From NCBI GenBank assembly GCA_938083085.1, contig CALLKX010000005.1, positions 24,573 through 88,572 on the forward strand: 64,000 nucleotides of DNA. Direction: 5' to 3'. The position numbers and the translations under genes were made by a program. Every line of letters begins with the position of its first letter. Position 1 is the stretch's first letter. The notes under the pieces were generated by a model. That model did no database searches. It was not told the DNA's origin and saw nothing but the letters and a program-made list of their open reading frames with translations. Source of the DNA: an uncultured bacterium. GTDB taxonomy: Bacteria > Planctomycetota > UBA1135 > GCA-002686595. Below are positions 41,698 to 49,270 of the stretch, one piece after another.

Positions 41698-44361
41698 TCA
41701 GCGCAAGCCCTTGAGGTGGGCGAGGAGGGTCAGGGCTTCCATGGGAGTCGTGGCCTCCACGTCGATCTCGTCCACGGCCTTCTCCAGGTCGGAGGGCTCG
41801 TTGTCGAACAGCCCCAGCTGCATGCCGGGCGGGAGCTCGAAGGCCGCGAAGCGGGCGGGATCGAGGACCCTGCCGCCGAGGTCCTCTGACTCTCGTTCAA
41901 TGTTCTTGAGCACGGCTCGGGCTCGCTCGATGAGCTCGGAGGGGACCCCCGCGAGTCGCGCGACCTGGATGCCATAGGAGCGGTCGGTCCCGCCCTCGAT
42001 GATCTGGTGGAGAAAGACGATCTCATCGTCCCACTCGCGTACCGCGACCGAGAGGTTATGGACCCCTGCGAGCTCGCCGGAGAGCTCTGTGAGCTGGTGG
42101 TAGTGGGTCGCGAAGAGCGTTCGAGCGCGCACATGTTCGTGCAGGTGCTCGACGATGGCCCAGGCCAGCGCGAGGCCGTCAAAGGTGCTTGTCCCGCGGC
42201 CGACCTCGTCCAGGACCACCAGGCTCTTGGCCCCGGCGTTGTTGAGGATGTTGGCGATCTCCACCATCTCCACCATGAAGGTCGACGCGCCCCGGGAGAG
42301 GTCGTCGGCGGACCCGATCCGGGTGAAGATCCGGTCGCAGACGCCAACCTTGGCGGAGGCGGCGGGGACGAAGGACCCGATCTGGGCGAGCAGGACGATC
42401 AGGGCGGTCTGGCGGATGTAGGTCGACTTACCCGCCATGTTGGGCCCGGTGATGATCCCGACGCTGCGCTTCTTTCGGTCGAGCGAAGTGTCGTTCGGGA
42501 CGAAGGTGACGTCCTTCTGCGTGGCCTCGATCACGGGGTGGCGACCGGACTCGATCTCGATGCAGTCGCCGCCGTCGACGCTCGGCGCGCAGTACCTCCG
42601 CGCGGCCGCGGTCTGGGCGAGGCCTGCCAGCACGTCCACCTCTGCGAGGGCACGCGCGGTGACCAGGATGCGCGGGACCTCGCGGGCGACCTCCTCCTTG
42701 AGCGTCTGGAAGATGTCGTACTCCAGGTCCTTCGCGCGCTCTTCGGCGCGCAGGACCTTGTCCTCGAACTCCTTGAGCTCGGGGGTGATATAGCGCTCGG
42801 CGTTCTTGAGGGTCTGCTTCCGGACGAACTCCGGAGGGACCTGGGCCACCTGCCCACCGGGAACCTCGAGGTAGTACCCGAACACGCTGTTGAAGCCGAT
42901 CTTGAGGCCGGGGATCCCGTAGCGCTCGATGGCCTCGGCCTGGAAGCGTGCCATCCAGGCCTTCCCGTCGCCCGCGATCTGCCGAAGCTCGTCGAGGTCA
43001 GGGTCGACCCCGTCCGCGATGACCCCGCCCTCCTTGATGGTCATGGGGGGGGCCTCGACCACGCGGGTGTCGATGGCCCCGATGACGTCCTCGAGCGGGT
43101 CGAGGGCCACCCGGAGGTCCCCGAGGACCTTGGAGTAGACGGCGTCCAGCTTGGCCACGAGGGGGGCCACCACGCGGAGCGACCCTGCGAGGGCCACCAG
43201 GTCCCTGGCATTGACGCGGCCCGTCGCGACCTTGGCCACGAGGCGCTCGATGTCCAGCACGCTGCCAAGGTGGTCTCGTACCTCCTCGCGGAGAAACGGG
43301 GCGTCCACGAACTCGGCCACGCCGCGCTGACGGTGGAGGATCAGCTCGACGTCGCGCAGCGGGTTCAAGAGCCAGTCGCGCATCAGGCGCCCGCCCATGG
43401 GCGTCAGCGTCGCGTCGATCGTGTCGAGGAGCGACCCCTCCCGCCGGGCGCCGCGCTGGGTCTGCGTCAGCTCAAGGCACGAGCGGGTGGCGCGGTCGAG
43501 GACGAGGTGCTGGCCCGTGTCCACGCGCTCCAGACGCAGCAGGTGCTCACAGCTTCCGCGCTGGGTCTCCAGGGCGTACTCGACGGCGGCGCCCGCGGCG
43601 CACACCCCGAGGGCGTCGTCTTCGAAGCCGAAGCCCTCCAGCGTCTTCACCTTGAACTGCTCGAAGAGCACGCGGGAGCACGTCTCCCTGGCGAAGCGCC
43701 ACGGCTCTCGCCAGGTGATGCGCTGGGCGAGGTCCAGCTGCAGTTGCTCGGCGAGCTCGGGCGCGGTGCGGGGGAGGTCCTCTGGGACGAGCAGCTCCGC
43801 CGGAGCCACCCGGGCCAGCTCATCCATGACCCGGTCGAGCGGGATATCGCAGGCGGCGGCGCGGCCAGTGGAGAGATCGACCCACGCGAGGCCGGCGCGT
43901 CCACTGTCGAGGAGGAGGGCCGCGAGGTAGTTGCTCGCCCGTGAGTCGAGCTCGTCCTCCTCGGTGATCGTCCCGGCGGTGACCACGCGCACGATGCCGC
44001 GGTCCACGATGCCCTTGCTCGTGCGCGGATCCCCGGTCTGCTCGCAGACGGCGACCTTGTGCCCGGCGCGGACCAGCCGCATCAGGTAGGGCTCCATGGA
44101 CTTCACCGGCACGCCCGCCATGGGCATGGCGTCCGCGCCCTTGGCTCGCGACGTGAGCGCGATCCCCAGCTCACGGCTCGCCACCTCGGCGTCGGTGCCG
44201 AACAGCTCGTAGAAGTCGCCCATGCGGAAGAACAGCAGGGCGTCGCCAGCCTCACGCTTCGCGGCGTGAAACTGGTCCATCATCGTCACCTTCGGCTTCT
44301 TGGCGGAGCCGCGCGGGGTGTTCGCGGTGGACGTGGTCGTGGGGTGTTCTGTGCTCGTCAT
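41698..44361 (-). CDS. mutS: DNA mismatch repair protein MutS
   Basis: The 887-residue protein is a full-length MutS1. The mismatch-recognition motif is GDFYELFG, with F50-Y51-E52. The ATPase domain has GPNMAGKSTYIRQTALI near residue 640, STFMVEMVEIANILNNAGAKSLVVLDEVGRGTSTFDGLALAWAIVEHL, and TLFATHYHQLTEL. The C-terminal helical region follows. It recognises mismatches and small loops after replication in the cytoplasm, acting with MutL (not in the window). The N-terminal 25 residues are low complexity (TSTEHPTTTSTANTPRGS) and not part of the fold. The ATG at 44361 is the start. It heads an operon with the acetyltransferase. Confidence 0.97.
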   Translation of the reverse strand: MTSTEHPTTTSTANTPRGSAKKPKVTMMDQFHAAKREAGDALLFFRMGDFYELFGTDAEVASRELGIALTSRAKGADAMPMAGVPVKSMEPYLMRLVRAGHKVAVCEQTGDPRTSKGIVDRGIVRVVTAGTITEEDELDSRASNYLAALLLDSGRAGLAWVDLSTGRAAACDIPLDRVMDELARVAPAELLVPEDLPRTAPELAEQLQLDLAQRITWREPWRFARETCSRVLFEQFKVKTLEGFGFEDDALGVCAAGAAVEYALETQRGSCEHLLRLERVDTGQHLVLDRATRSCLELTQTQRGARREGSLLDTIDATLTPMGGRLMRDWLLNPLRDVELILHRQRGVAEFVDAPFLREEVRDHLGSVLDIERLVAKVATGRVNARDLVALAGSLRVVAPLVAKLDAVYSKVLGDLRVALDPLEDVIGAIDTRVVEAPPMTIKEGGVIADGVDPDLDELRQIAGDGKAWMARFQAEAIERYGIPGLKIGFNSVFGYYLEVPGGQVAQVPPEFVRKQTLKNAERYITPELKEFEDKVLRAEERAKDLEYDIFQTLKEEVAREVPRILVTARALAEVDVLAGLAQTAAARRYCAPSVDGGDCIEIESGRHPVIEATQKDVTFVPNDTSLDRKKRSVGIITGPNMAGKSTYIRQTALIVLLAQIGSFVPAASAKVGVCDRIFTRIGSADDLSRGASTFMVEMVEIANILNNAGAKSLVVLDEVGRGTSTFDGLALAWAIVEHLHEHVRARTLFATHYHQLTELSGELAGVHNLSVAVREWDDEIVFLHQIIEGGTDRSYGIQVARLAGVPSELIERARAVLKNIERESEDLGGRVLDPARFAAFELPPGMQLGLFDNEPSDLEKAVDEIDVEATTPMEALTLLAHLKGLR

Positions 44362-44622
44362 GGGCCTCGTTGCAAGAATGTAACCGAGCGCGGCCGCTGG
44401 CTCTGCACTTGTGAGCCCGCGGTGTCCGCCTCTTGCTCGGGGCGCCGCTTTTCCGGGCGTCGCCGTGCTCGGCCGGGCTCCCGGGCGCGCTCACGCGTCG
44501 TGGGGCGTCCTCCGGAGCGAGGACTTTTGGGGGCGAAGCCGCTCGTCATGGCTTATCCTCGCCGGAGAGCCCGCTCGCGCCCCACCGATCTCATCCTCGG
44601 TGAGGAAACTGGCTCCATCAAC

Positions 44623-45993
44623 GTGATCCGCCGACTTCGATCGGGCCGCCAGGCCACCGGGCCCCTGGCCCTCGCGCTCTCGCTCAGTGCGTGCGCGACG
44701 TACAACGATCGCGTCGAGGCCCCAGTTCGCGCCTTCGAGGCGGGCGACTTTGTGGCCGCGGAGGCGATGTTCCAGGATGTGGCGTCGCCGGGTTCGCCGT
44801 TCCTCTCCAGTGCGGAGGCCGGGACTTCAGCTTTCGTTGGGGGGGACTTCGACAGGGCGCTCGATCTCCTTCACGGCGCCGAGGACGCGGTTCGTGAGGT
44901 GGAGGAGCGGGCCGTGATCGGCGAGGAGGCGATCACGGAGGACCTGCTCTCGCTGGTCATCAACGAGGGCCAGAAGGCCTACGTCGGTGAGGGCTACGAG
45001 CGCGTCATGCTCCACTCCATGCTCGGGATGTGCTACCTGGCGCAGGGCGCACCCGATGACGTCCTCGTGGAGGCTCGCCGGGTCGACCAGCTCCTGACGG
45101 CGGAGGAGCAGCTCTTTGACGCGGACTATCAGGCGGGCGGGCTCGGGCACCTGCTCTCGGCGATCGCTTACGAGCTTGTCGGGAAGCCAGGGGAGGCCTT
45201 CATCGACTACAAGCGGATGCTCGAGAAGGGCGTGGGCGGGGAGCTGACGACCTCTGCTCTCCGGCGGCTTGGCGCGAGGCTCGGGCGACTCGACGAGCTG
45301 GACCTCTCCGAGGAGGGCGAGGCCGTGCCGCGGGACTGGCCAAGCGTGGTCCTCGTCGGGGGGCTGGGGATGGGTCCAGTGAAGCGGGAGATTCGGATCG
45401 ACGTGCCGATCGACGGGGGCGTCTTTGCCTGGGCGGTTCCTGAATTCGACGGAGGGACCTCTCCGGCGTCGGCCCTCGACGTGGTCCTCCCCGGACGGTC
45501 GATGCGGGTCCGCGCTTCCGAGGTCGAGAACGTCGCGGCGGTCGCAGAACAGAACCTGAAGGATCGCATCGCCTGGCTGGCGGTCCGCTCCGCGGTGAGG
45601 GGGCTCCTGAAGCGTCAGGCGGCAGAGCAGCTTCGAAAGAACTCGGACACCGAGTGGCTCGCTCTCGCGATGGACGTCTTCACCATCGCCTCGGAGCGCG
45701 CGGACCTGCGCACCTGGAGGACCCTGCCGCAGCGGTGGGTCGCCGCGCGCATCTTCCTGCCGCCCGGCGAGGACGTGGCCCTGGAGTTGGCCACGGACGC
45801 CGGGGCTGCGGTCGAACTCGGCTCCTTCCGCTTGGAGCGTGAGGAGACCATGTTCATCCTCGCCCGAGCGCTGCAGAGCGGCATCACCGCCCACGTCATC
45901 GGCGGAGAGAAGCTCGCGGCTCCCTCGCCTCAGGCGACACAAGCATCCAACCCATCCCAACCCGCGTCGGGCACACCGGCGCCCAAGCCATGA
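44623..45993 (+). CDS. COG3014-like lipoprotein with TPR-type region
   Basis: The GTG at 44623 gives 456 residues with a signal peptide ending in the lipobox LSLSAC. An ATG at 44548 is a possible longer start. The N-terminal half is helical and repeat-like (AFEAGDFVAAEAMFQDVASPG; LHSMLGMCYLAQGAPDDVLVEARRVDQLL; LSAIAYELVGKPGEAFIDYKRMLEKG). The later half has DWPSVVLVGGLGMGPVKREIRIDVPI and a hydrophobic/amphipathic VRSAVRGLLKRQAAEQL. The layout is that of COG3014 lipoproteins found next to LpoB-type genes. The last 4 bases overlap the lpoB-like start as ATGA (45990-45993), so translation is coupled. A shared role at the cell wall is inferred from the partner. The tail (SPQATQASNPSQPASGTPAPKP) is low complexity. 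Confidence 0.7.
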   Translation: MIRRLRSGRQATGPLALALSLSACATYNDRVEAPVRAFEAGDFVAAEAMFQDVASPGSPFLSSAEAGTSAFVGGDFDRALDLLHGAEDAVREVEERAVIGEEAITEDLLSLVINEGQKAYVGEGYERVMLHSMLGMCYLAQGAPDDVLVEARRVDQLLTAEEQLFDADYQAGGLGHLLSAIAYELVGKPGEAFIDYKRMLEKGVGGELTTSALRRLGARLGRLDELDLSEEGEAVPRDWPSVVLVGGLGMGPVKREIRIDVPIDGGVFAWAVPEFDGGTSPASALDVVLPGRSMRVRASEVENVAAVAEQNLKDRIAWLAVRSAVRGLLKRQAAEQLRKNSDTEWLALAMDVFTIASERADLRTWRTLPQRWVAARIFLPPGEDVALELATDAGAAVELGSFRLEREETMFILARALQSGITAHVIGGEKLAAPSPQATQASNPSQPASGTPAPKP

Positions 45994-46640
45994 AACTCAC
46001 CACAACAGCGCTGCTCGCGGCGCTCCTCGCCTCCTCGTTCCAGGCCACCGGCTGCAGCTCGATCCGCTACGGCGACCCTGACAAGACCGAGACCACGACC
46101 ATCGACTGGGGCTCCAAGGACCTGCAGCAGTTCGCGGACTTCATGGTCGGTTCGCTGATCGAGAGCCCCGGCCTCAACTACATGGACAGCGAGGGCAAGG
46201 GTGCGGACAAGCGCATCATCGTCGCCTTCGGAGGCATCGCGAACGAGACGAGCGAGCACATCAACACCGAGATGATCTCGCGCCGGATCCAGGACCAGCT
46301 CCTGGAGAGCGGGAAGTTCCGCTTCGTCGCGCGCAAGGAGGCCGCGGGTCAGGACGAGATCGGGGACGAGATCCGCTTCCAGCAGGGCTCCGGCCGGGTC
46401 AAGCCGGAGATGGCCAAGGCCTTCGGGCAGCAGCTGGGGGCTGACATCGTGCTCTACGGTGCCCTGGCGGATATCTCCAAGAGCACCGGCCGCTCGGTCG
46501 AGAGCGTCGGGACCAAGAAGAAGGACGTCTACTACCAGTTCTACATGTCCGCCGTGAACATCACGACGGGCGAGATCCTCTGGGGTAAGACCGAAGACAT
46601 CCGCAAGGAGGCCACCGTCGGGCTCTTCGGACGCGGTTGA
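45990..46640 (+). CDS. lpoB: LpoB-like penicillin-binding protein activator lipoprotein
   Basis: The 216-residue lipoprotein has a signal peptide (LLAALLASSFQATGC). The mature domain matches LpoB/YcfM: LQQFADFMVGSLIESPGL, KRIIVAFGGIANETSEHINTEMISRRIQDQLLESGKFRFVAR, and AKAFGQQLGADIVLYGALADISKS, which is the CsgG-like fold segment. The end ITTGEILWGKTEDIRKEA also fits. In Gammaproteobacteria LpoB spans the outer membrane and periplasm to stimulate PBP1B. Here no PBP gene is in the window, so the partner is unknown. Translation seems coupled to the upstream COG3014-like gene. An intrinsic terminator lies about 150 bases downstream at 46789. Confidence 0.85.
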   Translation: MKLTTTALLAALLASSFQATGCSSIRYGDPDKTETTTIDWGSKDLQQFADFMVGSLIESPGLNYMDSEGKGADKRIIVAFGGIANETSEHINTEMISRRIQDQLLESGKFRFVARKEAAGQDEIGDEIRFQQGSGRVKPEMAKAFGQQLGADIVLYGALADISKSTGRSVESVGTKKKDVYYQFYMSAVNITTGEILWGKTEDIRKEATVGLFGRG

Positions 46641-46788
46641 CCAGAAATCGACGATTCCCGCGTTCGTGCGGGCTGCGAGGCCGGCTCACTCCGTCAGCGG
46701 GACGTTGGAGAGCGCCTCGTTGGTAGGAGTTGATTGAGAGAGAGAGTTCGTATCGAGGCCCTGTGTTCTCGGCTCGAAGTCGGAGTCG

Positions 46789-46828
46789 CCGGCTTCCGCG
46801 GTCCCAACCCGGAAGCCGGTCTTTTCTT
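46789..46828 (+). terminator. Rho-independent terminator after the lpoB-like gene
   Basis: CCGGCTTCCG (46789-46798) pairs perfectly with CGGAAGCCGG (46810-46819) around an 11-base loop, followed by TCTTTTCTT. It is about 150 bases after the stop codon, so the 3' end may be a leader for a small RNA or the operon's own long 3' UTR. Confidence 0.88.
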
Positions 46829-46974
46829 GTCCTTACTTCCGGATGACATGGCGCTTGCGGGAGCGGTCGGTCCTGGAGAAAGTTTTGATTCCCTGTTCGG
46901 TCGCAGCGGGTACGCGGCTCTCTGGTGCACAGCAAAGAGCTGTGCTGGGGATCCTGACTCTCACGAGTCAATTG

Positions 46975-47006
46975 GGCCCGCCGGAGCCCTCCGGCGGGCC
47001 TTCTCT
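46975..47006 (+). terminator. Second rho-independent terminator, end of possible small RNA
   Basis: GGCCCGCCGGA (46975-46985) pairs perfectly over 11 bases with TCCGGCGGGCC (46990-47000) around a 4-base GCCC loop, followed by TTCTCT. No protein gene ends just upstream on this strand, so an RNA gene between the two terminators would explain it. Confidence 0.85.
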
Positions 47007-47036
47007 GTATCGCCAGCCTTGCGTTAGACGGCCGTC

Positions 47037-47132
47037 GGAGCCCCGGCCGTGGGAGCCCCGGCCGTGGGAGCCCCGGCCTTGGGAGCCCCGGCCTTGGGAG
47101 CCCCGGCCTTGGGAGCCCCGGCCTTGGGAGCC
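47037..47132. repeat. 15-bp minisatellite, six full copies
   Basis: The unit GGAGCCCCGGCCTTG repeats in tandem. Copies 1-2 (47037-47066) end in GTG, copies 3-6 (47067-47126) end in TTG, and a 6-base part copy ends the array at 47132. Since 15 is a multiple of 3, both strands stay open through the array. The repeat lies just after the second terminator and before the acetyltransferase, outside any gene I trust. Confidence 0.9.
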
Positions 47133-47318
47133 ACAGCAGAGAGCGCTAACCGATCGCTGGTGCGCTGACGGGGGGCTGGGCGCCAACCGACCCCGGCCCC
47201 GACCGGCGGGGGAGCCTGTGCGTCGGGCACAGCGCGGTCGCCGACGGCGCGGGAGGTCGATGACGTGGGCTGCCAGTGAGCCTTGTGGGGAGGCTGGCGG
47301 CCGGGCGACCGAGGCCCG

Positions 47319-47975
47319 TCAGGTCCTCGACCGCAGGGGGTCCGTCGCGCGGTCGGACTCGGCGGCATCCGCCTCGCTTGGCCTCGCCTTGTCGGGTGCG
47401 GGACGGATCAACGCCGTCAGGACGTGGTCCCGCCAGGCGCCGTCGATGAAGAGGTAGTCCCGCGCGAATCCCTCCTTCTCGAATCCCAACCGCTCCAGGA
47501 CAGCCGCGCTGCGATCGTTCTCGGGGCGGTAGGCCGCCATGACCCGGTGCAGCTGGAGGTCGTCGAAGGCGTACCGGAGGATCCGCTCCAGAGCTTCGTG
47601 CATGAGGCCCTGGCCCACCATCTCCTCATCCAGGCTGTAGCCGAAGACAGCGGACTGGAACGCGCCTCGAACGATCTGGCTGAGGTTGGCGACCCCGATG
47701 ACTCGTTCGCCGCCGTGCGCGCCGTGAGGGGCACCTGGGTGACGGAGCCGAAGGACGGTCCGCACGCTCTGCCCCGCATGGAATTCATCGAGGGCCGCCC
47801 TCAGCTGCCGAACCCAGAAGGAGCGGCTGTGGTAATCCAGTGGACGCGCGGGTTCCCACGGCCCGAGGTGGCCGCGATTCCGGCGGCAGTAATCGGCCAC
47901 ATGTTCCGCCGCCGAGACTCCGGGGACCTCGACCACCAAGCGTTCGGTCAGCAATTGCAGCACGCGTCTCGTCAC
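47319..47975 (-). CDS. RimJ/RimL-like GNAT acetyltransferase
   Basis: The GTG at 47975 gives 218 residues. TRRVLQLLTERLVVEVPGVSAAEHVADYCRRNRGHLGPWEPARPLDYHS is the RimJ/RimL opening. IGVANLSQIVRGAFQSAVFGYSLDEEMVGQGLMHEALERILRYAFDDLQLHRVMAAYRPENDRSAAVLERLGFEKEGFARDYLFIDGAWRDHVLTALI follows the family up to the last strand. These enzymes acetylate protein N-termini or small amines. Ten residues after the opening, a GTG at 47963 is an alternative start. The C-terminal 25 residues are charged and variable. The gene is divergent from the epimerase gene (131 bases). Confidence 0.85.
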   Translation of the reverse strand: MTRRVLQLLTERLVVEVPGVSAAEHVADYCRRNRGHLGPWEPARPLDYHSRSFWVRQLRAALDEFHAGQSVRTVLRLRHPGAPHGAHGGERVIGVANLSQIVRGAFQSAVFGYSLDEEMVGQGLMHEALERILRYAFDDLQLHRVMAAYRPENDRSAAVLERLGFEKEGFARDYLFIDGAWRDHVLTALIRPAPDKARPSEADAAESDRATDPLRSRT

Positions 47976-48105
47976 TCCGCTAACGTACTTGGCCGTGCTC
48001 CGAGGCGCAGTCCCTTCATGCCTCCCGATGACCTGCTCGGCGAATCCGAGACATCTCCGCAGCACATTCAGGGCCCCTGAGGGGGCCAAGGCTCCCTCCA
48101 CTTTC

Positions 48106-49080
48106 ATGGCTCTCACTCTGGTCACCGGCGGCGCTGGCTTCATCGGCTCCCACCTCGTCGACGCCCTGGTCGCCCGCGGGGGGCGAGCCCGCGTCCTCGA
48201 TAACCTCTCCAGTGGCAGGCTGAAGAACCTTGCGGCTCACGACGTTGGGCCCCTGGGGTCCGGCGCCCAGGTTGAGTTCCTCGAGGGTGACATCGTCGAT
48301 CAGGACACCTGCGCGCGGGCCATGGAGGGCGTGAGCAGCGTTCTCCATGAGGCGGCTCAGGTCTCCGTCCCCGCCAGCGTCGAGGACCCTGTGCGCAGCT
48401 ATGCGGTCAACGTGCAGGGGACCCAGCAGCTCCTGGAGGCCGCGCGGACCGAGGGCGCCGGGCGGTTTGTGATGGCCGCCTCCTCCGCCGCCTACGGTGA
48501 GTCCCCCGAGCTCCCCAAGCATGAGGAGATGGTGCCTGCGCCCCTCTCCCCCTATGCCTCGGGCAAGGTCGCCGGGGAGCACTTGCTCCGCGTGTACGGG
48601 GCCTGCTACGGGATCAAGACCGTGGCGTTGCGCTACTTCAATGTCTTCGGGCCACGTCAGGCCGACGACAGCCCCTACACCGGAGTCATCGCGATCTTCG
48701 TCCGGGAGCTGCTCCAAGGACGGACGCCGACCATCTACGGGGACGGCGGGCAGACGCGGGACTTCACCTTCGTGGATAACGTGGTGGCCGCAAACCTGGC
48801 GGCCCTCGAATGCGATGCGGAGCCTGGTGTGGTGGTCAACGTGGGCGGCGCCGAGCGGGTCTCGCTCAACGACCTCTACAAGGTCATCGCCGCCGAGCTG
48901 GGCGGTCCGCCGGAGCCGGGCCGGGGCCCGGAGCGCGCGGGGGACATCAGGCACAGCCTGGCGTCGATCGATCGCGCGCGGGAGCTGCTCGGATTTGAGC
49001 CGTCCGTTCAGTGGGAGGATGGCTTGCGGCGGACACTGGACTGGTATCGGGACGCTGCTTCGGCCAGTAAATCCAGCTGA
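48106..49080 (+). CDS. galE: NAD-dependent sugar epimerase (UDP-glucose/GlcNAc 4-epimerase-like)
   Basis: The ATG at 48106 gives 324 residues. The Rossmann motif is VTGGAGFIGSHLVDAL and the active-site pair is Y150-x3-K154 in SPYASGKVAGEHLL, with the serines of SSAAYGES upstream. HEAAQVSVPASVEDPVRSYAVNVQGTQQLL and RYFNVFGPRQADDSPYTGVIAIFVREL are typical of extended short-chain dehydrogenase epimerases. The QADDSPYTGV segment and size fit the UDP-GlcNAc/GalNAc 4-epimerase (WbpP/Gne-like) side, but the substrate is not proven. It probably supplies sugar nucleotides for polysaccharide, in line with the glycosyltransferases at 11957 and 26012. It is monocistronic. Confidence 0.88.
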   Translation: MALTLVTGGAGFIGSHLVDALVARGGRARVLDNLSSGRLKNLAAHDVGPLGSGAQVEFLEGDIVDQDTCARAMEGVSSVLHEAAQVSVPASVEDPVRSYAVNVQGTQQLLEAARTEGAGRFVMAASSAAYGESPELPKHEEMVPAPLSPYASGKVAGEHLLRVYGACYGIKTVALRYFNVFGPRQADDSPYTGVIAIFVRELLQGRTPTIYGDGGQTRDFTFVDNVVAANLAALECDAEPGVVVNVGGAERVSLNDLYKVIAAELGGPPEPGRGPERAGDIRHSLASIDRARELLGFEPSVQWEDGLRRTLDWYRDAASASKSS

Positions 49081-49270
49081 GGGACGGGTCGCCCGCTCTC
49101 GACCCGGGACTGAGTCGAGTCTCCCCCGATCTGTTTGCCCGTTCCGAAAGGCCCCGGTACCCTTTTTGCGCGTAACGGGGCCTCGGCCGCGCCAGGGGGT
49201 CTTCAAGGCCGCATGGTGCGCCATTCTGCCTCAGCCCCACCCCCATCACTGCCGTCACGAAATCGAACCC

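Larger units (their letters stand above)
46641..47318. other. Non-coding stretch with two terminators and a minisatellite
   Basis: This 678-base stretch lies between the lpoB-like gene and the convergent acetyltransferase. It has two clear intrinsic terminators (46789-46828 and 46975-47006), 146 bases apart, and a 15-bp tandem repeat (47037-47132). A possible -35/-10 pair (TTGATT 46730-46735, TATCGA 46751-46756, a short 15-base spacer) precedes the first terminator. Small hairpins include GCACAGC/GCTGTGC at 46927-46945 and GACTC/GAGTC near 46956. No convincing protein gene is present, so small RNAs are a plausible content. None matches a known RNA family that I recognise. Confidence 0.5.

Noticed and set aside
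42007..43944. Plus-strand open frame of 645 codons under mutS
   Set aside because: mutS is unmistakable on the other strand; this frame has no motif or credible start.
47037..47132. CRISPR-like array
   Set aside because: The repeats are back to back with no spacers and no cas genes are in the window.
47024..47368. Minus-strand frame with KAGAP repeats, 114 codons
   Set aside because: The repeat is real at the DNA level, but the N-terminal part overlaps the acetyltransferase C-terminus and has no family or ribosome site. A multiple-of-three repeat opens every frame by itself.
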